64,000 nucleotides of DNA from CBDCVN01 sp965223585 (lineage in GTDB: Bacteria > Deinococcota > Deinococci > Deinococcales > Trueperaceae), in assembly GCA_965223585.1 (NCBI GenBank), contig CBDCWW010000022.1, positions 372,001-436,000 on the forward strand, read 5' to 3'. The position numbers were made by a program, and so were the translations under genes. Shown piece by piece: positions 18,422 through 27,724 of the stretch (position 1 is its first letter; the number at the start of each line of letters is the position of its first letter). The notes beneath the pieces are model-generated. The model searched no databases. It was given only the letters and a program-made list of their open reading frames with translations, and was not told the DNA's origin.

Positions 18422-19027
18422 TTACATTTTAGGCTGGATTTGTGATAGGACAAGATCGCCTGAAATAATTTTCTCGAGAATCTCAACCAAAAATGTATGC
18501 TCCCTTTTAAGCACCCGTTCAGACAAGGATTCTACAGAATCATTTTCCAAAACAGGTACTTGACATTGAGCTATAGTGGGACCTGTATCGTACTCTTCAT
18601 CAACTAAATGAATGGTTATACCTGTTTGTTTTTCTCCTGCTGCTAGAACTGCTTGATGTATGTTTGCTCCGTACATTCCTTTGCCTCCAAATTTGGGTAG
18701 TAAAGCAGGGTGGATATTAATAATTCTGCCTTTAAATTCCCTAAGGGTTTTAGGGCCTACTTTTTTCATATAGCCTGCTAGGATTAATAGTTCTACTTTG
18801 TGCTCGAGCAAAGTACTACACATTTTATCATCGAGCAATTCTGGATGAGTTTTAGTACTCAAGTGATAGTAAGGAATCCCTTCATCTTTAGCTCTTTTTA
18901 AAGCCTGAGATTGACTGTTGTTGCTAATAACTACACAGGGCCAAGCTTTAAGACGGCTAGCTTTACAAGCATCAATAACAGCTTGCATATTACTACCTCT
19001 ACCTGAGGCCAAAAAACCTAGATTCAT
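18422..19027 (-). CDS. purN: Phosphoribosylglycinamide formyltransferase
   Basis: GAR transformylase of purine synthesis, using 10-formyltetrahydrofolate. The 201-residue protein shows LASGRGSNMQAVIDACK at the N-terminus, IINIHPALLPKFGGKGMYG (catalytic Asn-His region) and EEYDTGPTIAQ (catalytic Asp). The coding strand has TAATAT five nt before the ATG, so the mRNA may be leaderless. No other pur genes adjoin. Confidence 0.95.
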   Translation of the reverse strand: MNLGFLASGRGSNMQAVIDACKASRLKAWPCVVISNNSQSQALKRAKDEGIPYYHLSTKTHPELLDDKMCSTLLEHKVELLILAGYMKKVGPKTLREFKGRIINIHPALLPKFGGKGMYGANIHQAVLAAGEKQTGITIHLVDEEYDTGPTIAQCQVPVLENDSVESLSERVLKREHTFLVEILEKIISGDLVLSQIQPKM

Positions 19028-19134
19028 TACTTATATTAAGATTACTAAATTAGAAACCTCTTCAATCAAATTTTTATCAATTTGTAGGCTGGTTGCCATA
19101 TGTATAAATTGGTAGTCCTATTATCAATTCAGGG

Positions 19135-19870
19135 GACAGAGATCTGGAACATAATCGCCATCAACACAACAACTAACTGTGAAATCACGGCTAGCACCTT
19201 AAGGGGTAACTTGATTTGAATTAGATAATGGTACCTTCCTTTCAGTAATTCCAACTACTGTGCCTATAGAGCTAAGTATTCCTGTAAAAGCAATAACGCT
19301 ATGTGTACTTTCATCATAAGCACCTTTAAAATTCCAAAACCAAAAGCCGTGTTCAGAATCAGTTATGAAGTTTGTTGAGAGAAGATACAACATTATAGCA
19401 TCTTCACCATTTACTCCTTCTGGCAAGGGTAAATATATCTTAAATGAAGTGTCACCTTTAGAAGAAATGTATTCCTTATTAATCGTAATAGAGTATAGAT
19501 TACTAAACAAAGGACGGCCTTCGGGTAAGGGTACTTCAAGCATTGATTCTTCAACACGCTTAATTGTAACCTCAAGAGGCTCATCTAGAGCTCCTTCAGG
19601 AGCCTCAACGCTCACACCATCAATTCCAACGACCTTGCCTCCTGGCACTAGAGTTAAGGTTTCAGGCGGTGCTTGCGCCTCCACCACAACATCATCAACA
19701 ACAGCCTGCACTGCTTCAGAAGCACAAACAGCCAAACCTATGTGAACGGGATCAACCAAACTTAAAGCTATAGTAGTAATAAGAGCCCAATTCAAACCAT
19801 CATCAGATTCATATACACGAACACTGTTCTCCTTTCTCGAGTTGGTAGCACACTGATTGTCCCTTGCTGC
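19135..19870 (-). pseudogene. Decayed partial copy of the adjacent giant surface-protein gene
   Basis: The segment is a diverged duplicate of about 23925-24680. An open piece at 19199-19795 encodes ALITTIALSLVDPVHIGLAVCAS and the LVPGGKVVGIDGVSVEAPEGA module almost as in the neighbour. A TAA at 19199-19201 replaces a CAA codon of the full gene, homology continues past it to about 19135, and upstream (about 19830-19870) the frame is shifted relative to the parent. It therefore looks like a truncated, inactivated duplication, not a working gene. Confidence 0.8.
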
Positions 19871-20069
19871 TCCTGTCAGGATGCTGTGCTTCTATGCTTA
19901 TAAGGTTCCAAAGCTTCTTGAGGAAAATTTTTGAGATTGAAGTAATTATGTCAGCTCGAGCAGTCCAAGGGCTTAGCTATCTAAAATATACCTTCTTTAA
20001 TGATAGTTTATATTAACAGGGGCTACTAGCCCCTGAATATTGTAACTGTAGGGTATTTCCCAGACTTAA

Positions 20070-23000
20070 TTATTTGGTAGAGTACATACGCACTTCCATA
20101 AAACCCTCTATACCAGCTTGCCAAGGATGTAGAGTAAAATCCCTAAACGATTCTGCAGCTATGGAGTCAAGATGATCCTTAGCATCAGGCAAATAGTCAT
20201 CATCTGACGAATAACATCCCTGAGGCTGATTATTTGAATGCTGAGAAATAAGTAGTTCGTTTGGTCCATAAGGATAAGCACGTACTTTGTACCAGTATAA
20301 AAGGTACCACACGCCGCCTGAAACACAAACATAACCACGAGTACCATCAATACTCAAAGACACTATGCCATAAGCAATTCCACAATCTTCCGGAGGGGTA
20401 GCTTGAGTTTCAATAAATCCTATTGCAAAACGCTCAGTTCGTGTCTCTACGCCACCATCAGTGTACTCAACAGTAACAGTAACTGTATAAGATGCTCCAA
20501 CTCCACCACTCAATTCAGGAGTTGTGCCACTGAAGTTCCATACATCATTTGTATTTTCAGCACTACCACTAACAATTCCAGAAACAGCTACACTTGAAAT
20601 ATTGTCACCTATTACTTCAACTTCTATAACAATTGCAGGCTTCTCTACTGAGGGTGCGTGACAAACAGAGTTGATTTGCTCCATGAATGCAACAGTGAGT
20701 AGCTCTCCTGCTAGTGTTATGCCATTTGCTTTTATAGTTGTGCTACTGCTATTACTGCCACCACTGCCACCACCATCAGTTCCACCACCATCGGTACCGC
20801 CACCATCAGTTCCACCACCATCGGTACCGCCACCATCAGTTCCACCACCATCGGTACCGCCGCCATCAGTGCCACCGCCATCAGTGCCACCACCATCAGT
20901 TCCACCGCCATCAGTGCCGCCACTATCAGTTCCACCGCCGTCAGTGCCGCCACCATCAGTACCACCACCATCACCACAGTCAGAACCATCAGCTATTTCT
21001 ATGGTAAAGCTTCCTTGGGCTGTTGCTGTGGTTGTTACACCTAAAGTAGTTATAGTGGCGTTACCTATTAGAGTATAATCCCCTGCTCCTAGATCAATGC
21101 TTTTACTCACTGTAGATGCATTAGTAGCAGAGGCGCTTACTACTCCACTCAAGCTTATAGTATCTGCTATTGCTCCTGAGAGTATTTCTCCTACTAGGTC
21201 CACATTTATAGTTTGTGTTTCCTCTGAACAACCTGCACCACCTACTACGCCTATAATAGGGTTACTATCTGGTGTTAGCTCTGTGCCATTAGCTGTTAAA
21301 CGCATTTCTTCTTTGTAAATAAGTTTTACTTTTATCGTTGGCGCTTCAAATGTGTTTAGTTCAGATTCATAGCCTAGTGCTTCGTTTAGGTTAGCCACAA
21401 GGGTACTGTCTAAGTTATAGGTACCCGGAACGTTTAAAAGCCGTTTACCTTGTATTTCTTGGGGTAATTGTAGTGGTATGCTATCGAGCTTCGTTTCTAG
21501 ACCTGCAAAGATTGTTGCAAAGTTAGCACCATCTTTAGTCAGTGCCCACAAGGAGGCTGAGGTTATGTTTTTAGCCTTGCTACTAAAATCTAAGCAGATG
21601 GTATTACTATCAGTGTTGTACTCTTGGGAATAGCCATAGACATCTTCACAGACTGCTTGTTCTCCCGGGCTACTTGGGCGAGTTAGCTCAATTACATAAT
21701 AGCCTTCTGAGTCTAGTTTTTCTTTTTTAACGACACTATCTTCCATTAATAGTGTGCCATTTACTGTGGCGTCGAATGCTGGTGGAGCAGGATCCCATAG
21801 GTCGTCACTGCCTAGTTTTACTTCGAAGTTTCGTTCAAAGTTAAATGCTGTATCTCCTGTGCAGTCTCCTGCTTCAAAATTTTCAAAAGCAGTCACTTTT
21901 AGGGTATAGGTACCTACTGGTAGGGTATAGATTTGTCTTTCGTAATCCTCTAAATGTGGGTCTCTTTCTATACCTTTTCTATGGATGCGGGTTTGGTTTT
22001 CCCCTACTACTTCACTTTTTACACAATCTACAGAAGGAGTGTCTGGATCGCTGTCTTGGGGGTAGTTGGCAAATAAGTAGTGGGGCCAGACTTCTATATC
22101 TCCCGAGCCTAGTAGGTCAGGTATATCCTCTAGATCATAATGAGGATCGAGCCACGGCTCATTTCGGCTATTTTTAATGAGGTGATAGAAGATTTCAAAG
22201 TCATTTACCAAATAAGCGTCAGGATAGTTTTCCTGATCTGGGTGTTGTTCTAGATTTGTCCTAGTGGTGGTTATGTTGCTTCCTGTTGCAGTGAAGTCAA
22301 AGCCTACAGGTTCAGTTGTGCCTAGGTCTTCTAGTTCTAGGATAGCTGTATTGGTGAAGATGTCTTTTTCATTTAGTTTAAGTTGTCCATCATTGTTGTA
22401 ATCTGCGTAGGTTAGAGCGTCACTGCCTTCGTTTAGGCTTTTCTTAGGGTGAGTGTCAGAACCTTTTAGATTACTATCTAAGCTCTCTCCTACTAGCAAC
22501 CAATCACGCATGCGGCGGAAGTCTGACATGTCTATGTTTGGTACTACGTTGATGGCTTGGATTTGTAGACCTGCTGTTGCTATGGAGTCTCTGCTATCTC
22601 CTACTATGGTGTTGCCATCTATATCTAGTGGTCCTTCGTAGTTTGCTGTTTCATGTATAACCACTATTTCTTCATTATTTAATTGGTCATCTATGCCATC
22701 CTCTTTATTTGTGTCTACTATGTCTCCTGTTCCGGGAAAGGAATCTAGGTACATGTATTGTGCTCCTCTTGGGGTTTCATCGTCTAGGTTGGCTGTAGAG
22801 GAAACTGATATTTCTAGTGTTACATCTGAGGTGTTACCACGTTGGATGTCTGTATTACTAATAAGTACTACAACATTTATACGGTTCTTTTGACTATCAT
22901 CCAAATCAACTATAATAGGAGCATCTTCAACAAAACGACCATCTATATTACCTTCACAGCCTTCTTCATCATCTAGGAAAACATCATCTAAATAAATTTT

Positions 23001-24986
23001 ACTTTTTACTTTGTCATTGCCTTGAACTTTGACTAGAAATCTACCCGCTGTAGCAAATTTAATGACTGCTACTTTTGAATTTACTGCTTCGACAGAGTAT
23101 TCTCTTATATCAGAGCTTTTTTCATTTTTATCAAACTCAATTTGGTCCCTTTCTGTACTACTTACAGTTTCAAACTTTAGAGCACAGCGACCACCAAACC
23201 CACTACTAAGATTGCCAATATCTTCTTTTATTTCATAGCCTTGATTTTTAGCCCAGTCCCAATAAGCTTGAGCAAGCCCCCCTTCGTAATAAGCTTTAGA
23301 AGGTTCCCCTTTATCATTAAGCTTGCTCTGCAAAGCTGCTTCAACATCTAGTTCATTATTTGCTAAACCTGTATTAAGAATATCAATTAGGTAATCAAGA
23401 CCCTTATTATCAAGCTTGCGCCCAACGTATACCCAGAAGTCTTGGTTACGATAGCTATCATCAGAAGAATAAAGAAACTTAGTGACATGACGGCGTGCAT
23501 TAGTGCCATCCTTGTCTACTACTTCCATTGTATTTAGGGAATTTACTGCTGCTTCCGCAGTACCTTCAATAAACCATCTTAACTCTTTCTCACCACCTAT
23601 TATAGATTCCGATTTGTAAGAAGCTTGAATACTATGAAAATACTCATGCCTAACAGATGTTCTGAGGCTTCCAGCTGGTGTTATACCTTCACTTGTTATG
23701 CATAAACCAATCCGTTTCTTTGGTGTCTCATACCAACCGCCTTTAACATTTCCCAACCCATCGTTAGGACAGTTATACAGAGTTTCGCCACTACGAATCA
23801 GGAGTATATCTGGGCCACTTAACACTGGATCATCCCCTGCAAGTTGAGGCTCCTCAAAATCTAAACCTTGTAAATCTATATAAACCTGCTTAAATAGAGA
23901 TTGAACCTCGGCCTTCAACTCGGAGGAGCAGGGATTTGGAGCATAAAAGCCATCAACACCACAACTAACTGTGAAATCGCAGCTAGCACTTTGAGGGGTA
24001 ACTTGATTAAAATTAGATAATGGTACTTTCCTTTCAGTAATTCCAATTACTGTGCCTATGGAGCTAAGTATCGTTGTGAAAGAAATAATGCTATGTGTAC
24101 TTTCATCATAAGCACCGTCAAAAGTCCAAAACCAAGAGCCAGGCTCAGAATCAATCACGAAATTTGTTGAAATAAGGGACAACATAATGGCATTTTCACC
24201 ATCTATCCCTTCTGGCAAGGGTAAATATATTTTAAATGAAACTTTAGAAAAAATGAATTCATCCTCGATATTAATAGAATATAGATTGCTAAACAGAGGA
24301 CGGTCTTCAGGTAAGGGTATCTCAAGCATTGATTCTTCAACACGCTTAATTGTAACCTCAATAGGTTCATCTATAGCTCCTTCAGGAGCCTCAACACTTA
24401 CACCATCAATTCCAACAACCTTGCCTCCGGGCACTAGAGTTAAGGTTTCAGGCGGTGCTTGCGCCTCCACTACAACATCATCAACAACAGCTTGCACTTC
24501 CTTAGAAGCACAAACAGCCAAACCTATATGAACGGGATCAACTAAACTTAAAGCTATAGTAGTAACTAAAATCCAATTCAAACCATCATCAGATTCATAT
24601 ACACGAACACTGTTCTCCTCTCTCTCGAGCTTGTAGCACACTGGGGTGCTTATTCCCTGCTGCCCCTGTACCGTCTGCACAGTGCCTGTATCGTCTACAT
24701 ATTCCACCTCCGTTCCTGTTGACATAAGTCCTATATAAACATACTCAGATGTGTCAGAGTTATCCTGTCTTAGCATTAGCCCTGCTTTAGCTTCTGGATC
24801 GTCGCTAGTTAAACTTTGTACGCAGCCTTGGGCAGTAAAGTTACCACTAAGCTCTTGATAAGCATAGTGAATGCCTTTACCCTCTGTTGAATTAGTACTT
24901 AAATTAAAACTCTCTGTATCGCTGCTATAAGAAGATGCTCCTACCCCTCCAATATCAATACCTTGCCAAGGCGTAGACAAGGGCAC
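20070..24986 (-). CDS. Giant multidomain surface protein with HExxH metalloprotease domain
   Basis: The open part from the first GTG is 1638 residues. Order of regions: a concanavalin-like beta sandwich (about 25-170, ending VVDDVVVEA); a ZU5-like module (LVPGGKVVGIDGVSVEAPEGA, about 180-320); a zinc peptidase core with RHEYFHSIQ and a downstream WFIEGTAEAA (about 440-490), i.e. HExxH plus a Glu ligand; a long beta-rich region; a linker of GGTDGGGTDGGG repeats (about 1335-1410); and a C-terminal Ig-like region. The reading frame continues upstream of this GTG to 25724, so this start is probably not used; see the pseudogene entry. Likely cell-surface anchored when intact. Confidence 0.7.
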   Translation of the reverse strand: MPLSTPWQGIDIGGVGASSYSSDTESFNLSTNSTEGKGIHYAYQELSGNFTAQGCVQSLTSDDPEAKAGLMLRQDNSDTSEYVYIGLMSTGTEVEYVDDTGTVQTVQGQQGISTPVCYKLEREENSVRVYESDDGLNWILVTTIALSLVDPVHIGLAVCASKEVQAVVDDVVVEAQAPPETLTLVPGGKVVGIDGVSVEAPEGAIDEPIEVTIKRVEESMLEIPLPEDRPLFSNLYSINIEDEFIFSKVSFKIYLPLPEGIDGENAIMLSLISTNFVIDSEPGSWFWTFDGAYDESTHSIISFTTILSSIGTVIGITERKVPLSNFNQVTPQSASCDFTVSCGVDGFYAPNPCSSELKAEVQSLFKQVYIDLQGLDFEEPQLAGDDPVLSGPDILLIRSGETLYNCPNDGLGNVKGGWYETPKKRIGLCITSEGITPAGSLRTSVRHEYFHSIQASYKSESIIGGEKELRWFIEGTAEAAVNSLNTMEVVDKDGTNARRHVTKFLYSSDDSYRNQDFWVYVGRKLDNKGLDYLIDILNTGLANNELDVEAALQSKLNDKGEPSKAYYEGGLAQAYWDWAKNQGYEIKEDIGNLSSGFGGRCALKFETVSSTERDQIEFDKNEKSSDIREYSVEAVNSKVAVIKFATAGRFLVKVQGNDKVKSKIYLDDVFLDDEEGCEGNIDGRFVEDAPIIVDLDDSQKNRINVVVLISNTDIQRGNTSDVTLEISVSSTANLDDETPRGAQYMYLDSFPGTGDIVDTNKEDGIDDQLNNEEIVVIHETANYEGPLDIDGNTIVGDSRDSIATAGLQIQAINVVPNIDMSDFRRMRDWLLVGESLDSNLKGSDTHPKKSLNEGSDALTYADYNNDGQLKLNEKDIFTNTAILELEDLGTTEPVGFDFTATGSNITTTRTNLEQHPDQENYPDAYLVNDFEIFYHLIKNSRNEPWLDPHYDLEDIPDLLGSGDIEVWPHYLFANYPQDSDPDTPSVDCVKSEVVGENQTRIHRKGIERDPHLEDYERQIYTLPVGTYTLKVTAFENFEAGDCTGDTAFNFERNFEVKLGSDDLWDPAPPAFDATVNGTLLMEDSVVKKEKLDSEGYYVIELTRPSSPGEQAVCEDVYGYSQEYNTDSNTICLDFSSKAKNITSASLWALTKDGANFATIFAGLETKLDSIPLQLPQEIQGKRLLNVPGTYNLDSTLVANLNEALGYESELNTFEAPTIKVKLIYKEEMRLTANGTELTPDSNPIIGVVGGAGCSEETQTINVDLVGEILSGAIADTISLSGVVSASATNASTVSKSIDLGAGDYTLIGNATITTLGVTTTATAQGSFTIEIADGSDCGDGGGTDGGGTDGGGTDSGGTDGGGTDGGGTDGGGTDGGGTDGGGTDGGGTDGGGTDGGGTDGGGTDGGGSGGSNSSSTTIKANGITLAGELLTVAFMEQINSVCHAPSVEKPAIVIEVEVIGDNISSVAVSGIVSGSAENTNDVWNFSGTTPELSGGVGASYTVTVTVEYTDGGVETRTERFAIGFIETQATPPEDCGIAYGIVSLSIDGTRGYVCVSGGVWYLLYWYKVRAYPYGPNELLISQHSNNQPQGCYSSDDDYLPDAKDHLDSIAAESFRDFTLHPWQAGIEGFMEVRMYSTK
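20755..20975 (-). repeat. Tandem GGTDGGGTD-coding repeat
   Basis: A 12/24-nt tandem array encodes more than a dozen Gly-Gly-Thr-Asp units, a flexible linker within the surface protein. Such arrays change length by slippage. Confidence 0.9.
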
Positions 24987-25868
24987 AGCAACTTTTACAG
25001 AGATGCTGTTAGCGCCTACTTTACCGCCACTATCTACTACAGAGGCAGTAATAACATGCGTACCAACTGGTAACTGAGTATTAATAGTTGCCCCTGTACC
25101 TAAATCGCCTACTATATCAGATGACCAAGTGACCTGAGCAGATAAATCACCATCTTCAAGATCATTAGCTGTTGCTGTAAAAGTAATATCTTCATCTGTT
25201 ATAGAGACTGAACTATCTTCAGGACTAGTAATAACTACACTAGGAGGAACATTAGCAGCTCCATCTTTTATATGGAATTTGACCGGGAGAGTTTGTCCAT
25301 TGTTTAAGTCTATAATATCATCTTGGTCACCACCATTTTTCTTTACCTGTCCTAGATTTTTCCATAACTGTACATCAAAATAAGCTATACAACCAGCATT
25401 TACATCTGCCCCTGTGTTACAAGCTGGTGCATTCGTTGGCGCATTTCCAAGTCTTAGCTCAATGCGTACGATAGAACCATCATCTTTATTGGAATCAGTT
25501 ATATCCCAATTAGCATGATATTGCTCTTCTACACCGGGATCATAACTGACACTAACTGATCCATCAGTGGTAGATAGTGTAGGGCCAACTGGAGCACCAA
25601 CTGCTTGACCATCAACTAGGTCAAAGATTTCAATGGTAACCTCAACACTATCATCAAAATCCCCTGTGAGTTCAATCGATTCACCTAAAGGTGTTAAAAA
25701 GGCAACATCAGGTATTGTACGAAGTTACTGAGGTTGTACCTCGTCTGTGCCTGTTTCAACAGTATTGATAGGCTCAGGTTTTTTGCTGCTTTTACAGGAT
25801 ATTGCTAATAAGATAAATGCAAAACAAAATACTATCGCCAGAAAAATACTAAAAATCTTATACTTCAT

Positions 25869-26143
25869 AATAGAAGTTCCTTTCAATAATCACCTAACAA
25901 CTGTTTAGCCATAAAGGCGTTTCCCCTAACAGGTTCACTTTAAATAATAAAAATCTGGTTAAATACTGTTTAGAACCTTGCTCACGCTCCTCAGACTTAA
26001 ATCCCTTGTTATGTTTATTGAGTAATACAACTTAGTTAATAAGTTAACACAATGCTCATGAGTTAATTATGAGAAATGTAGAAGTGAGCTGCTCACTTTA
26101 TCTATAAAAGAAAATTTAGGTATTGATAGAGTATACTTTAAGT
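25869..26143. other. Divergent promoter region
   Basis: AT-rich spacer between the surface-protein gene and ybeY. TATACT at 26132-26137 is the probable -10 box of ybeY. Nothing else stands out. Confidence 0.5.
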
Positions 26144-26581
26144 ATGGTAATTGATCTACTAGACGAAGTAGGCTACCCTTTTTTAAAAGAACTGAAGTCC
26201 TCATTAAAAAGTCTTTTAAACCAACTTAATTTACAAGACCGTGAACTTACAGTTGTGCTTTGCAATGATGTTAAGATAGCAACTCTTAACCTTAAAGATA
26301 GAGGCGTTAATAAGCCAACAGATGTCCTCTCCTACCCCACTTTTGAACCTGAAGACCATAAAAGTGAGCATAAAATGCCACAAGTTACTCACCTTGGGGA
26401 TATTATTATTAGTCTTGATACGGCTGCTCGGCAAGCAATTACTAGCAATCACAGCTTAAACGATGAAGTAAAAATCCTAGCAGCTCATGGCTTAACACAT
26501 TTGCTAGGCTTCGATCATCAAACAAAAGAACAATGGGAAGTTTTCAAAAAACATCAAGCATGGATCTTAAGTCTCCCTTAG
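26144..26581 (+). CDS. ybeY: Endoribonuclease YbeY (16S rRNA maturation)
   Basis: A zinc-dependent RNase acting on the 16S rRNA 3' end and ribosome quality control. The UPF0054 pattern is complete: NKPTDVLSYP(TF) and the metal site HGLTHLLGFDH (HxxxHxxxxxH). The ATG at 26144 is favoured over a TTG at 26123 because TATACT ends six nt before it, giving a leaderless mRNA, and it yields the usual N-terminus. The 3' end overlaps dgkA. Confidence 0.93.
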   Translation: MVIDLLDEVGYPFLKELKSSLKSLLNQLNLQDRELTVVLCNDVKIATLNLKDRGVNKPTDVLSYPTFEPEDHKSEHKMPQVTHLGDIIISLDTAARQAITSNHSLNDEVKILAAHGLTHLLGFDHQTKEQWEVFKKHQAWILSLP

Positions 26582-26970
26582 CTGCACAAACAAAAACTCT
26601 TTCATTTCAACGTCTAAAGCGAACTTTGACTTATGCTTTTGCAGGGCTGAGAAGTGCTTGGATAAATGAAGCCAATTTCCGTATAGAAATTAGTATTGCT
26701 TTGTTAGTTAGCTTACTGGCCTTATGGCTTAAAGTGAACCTTGTGCCTATTTTGCTTTGTTCTGCCCTAGTACTGTCTTTAGAATTAATCAACAGTGCTT
26801 TAGAAAGTCTAGTTGATTTGGCAAGTCCTAGCTTTCATCCTTTGGCTAAACGAGTAAAAGATACTGCAGCAGCCGCAGTTCTACTCGCAGTGATAGTTTC
26901 TGTGCTTGTTGGATTATTAATCCTAGGGCCAGCCCTTTGGGAAAAGGTTAAGATTGTTTTGTTAACATAG
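26560..26970 (+). CDS. dgkA: Diacylglycerol/undecaprenol kinase
   Basis: Small integral membrane kinase with three hydrophobic segments and the family signature ELINSALESLVDL ... HPLAKRVKDTAAAAV. It recycles diacylglycerol or undecaprenol in the cytoplasmic membrane. The start is uncertain: ATG at 26533 or 26560, both inside ybeY, so translation is probably coupled. The ybeY-dgkA order is common in bacteria, which supports both calls. Confidence 0.92.
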   Translation: MDLKSPLAAQTKTLSFQRLKRTLTYAFAGLRSAWINEANFRIEISIALLVSLLALWLKVNLVPILLCSALVLSLELINSALESLVDLASPSFHPLAKRVKDTAAAAVLLAVIVSVLVGLLILGPALWEKVKIVLLT

Positions 26971-26979
26971 GTATAGTTA

Positions 26980-27669
26980 TTACCAATTAATTTGCTTGCC
27001 ATCACGGTAAAGCTCACCTGTTGGACCATCATCATTTAAGGTTACTGCCCATACTACACTAGCAGCCCCCTCTTCAACAGGTCTACCACCTACACCGCCC
27101 ATGTCCGTAGCAACCCAGCCGGGAGTAACAGCATTAACTAAAATACCATGGGTCTTAAGGCTTGATGCTAACATCAAGGTAAGGCCATTTAAAGCAAGCT
27201 TAGATAAACTGTAAGCAGGTGTGCCACCTGTCATTCTATCTAGTGTGCCTGCACCGCTCGAGACATTCACAATACGCCCATGCGCTGATTTTCTTAGAAG
27301 TGGCAGTAGTGCTTGGGTAACGCGCCACGTACCAAGCAAATTAGTTTCAAAGGTATCACGAACATTATCAAGGTCGGCATTTAGGACATTTTGATAAGTA
27401 TCATAGTTAATGCCTGCATTGTTTACCAAAACGTCTAAACGTCCATAGGCTTGCGTTAACCAAGTTACCAAGTTGCCTATGCTTTCTTGATCAGCAACAT
27501 CGAGTTGTCTAGGTACCACGTTTGCATGTCCAAGATCTTTAGCAGCTTGCTTTCCTTTCTCAGCATTCCTTGAACTGAGAATAACTGTAAAGTTTTTTGC
27601 TACGAGTTGTTTAACGACTTCTAAACCAATCCCTCGATTAGCCCCAGTGACTAATACTACTTTTTCCAC
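26980..27669 (-). CDS. SDR family oxidoreductase
   Basis: A 229-residue short-chain dehydrogenase: NAD(P) motif TGANRGIGLE at the N-terminus, NNAG in the middle, catalytic Ser in VNVSSGAG and the YSLSK Tyr-Lys pair, then PGWVATDMGG. It resembles carbonyl-reductase-like SDRs that work on small carbonyl compounds; substrate not deducible. It converges with dgkA. Confidence 0.93.
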   Translation of the reverse strand: MEKVVLVTGANRGIGLEVVKQLVAKNFTVILSSRNAEKGKQAAKDLGHANVVPRQLDVADQESIGNLVTWLTQAYGRLDVLVNNAGINYDTYQNVLNADLDNVRDTFETNLLGTWRVTQALLPLLRKSAHGRIVNVSSGAGTLDRMTGGTPAYSLSKLALNGLTLMLASSLKTHGILVNAVTPGWVATDMGGVGGRPVEEGAASVVWAVTLNDDGPTGELYRDGKQINW

Positions 27670-27724
27670 TGTTTAACCTACTTTTCTCTTTATTGTTTAC
27701 TCGAGCATATGAACAGTAACATCA

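Larger units (their letters stand above)
20070..25868 (-). pseudogene. Full-length surface lipoprotein gene interrupted by an in-frame TAA
   Basis: The ATG at 25866-25868 begins a lipoprotein signal (MKYKIFSIFLAIVFCFAF then LLAISCKSS; lipobox Cys) followed by PEPINTVETGTDEVQPQ and then TAA at 25725-25727. Immediately after the stop the same frame stays open without interruption through 24986 to the end at 20070, encoding LRTIPDVAFLTPLGESIEL, Ig-like domains and then the metalloprotease. The distance 25868-24986 is a multiple of three. One codon change (for example CAA to TAA) would restore a lipoprotein of about 1930 residues. It is either a recent nonsense mutation, a sequencing error, or stop read-through. 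No alternative ATG, GTG or TTG was found in frame between 25724 and 24986. Confidence 0.75.

Noticed and set aside
20671..21078. Proline-rich open frame on the plus strand opposite the surface gene
   Set aside because: It is the complement of the Gly/Thr/Asp tandem repeat (PPSVPP pattern) and has no start signal or family match.
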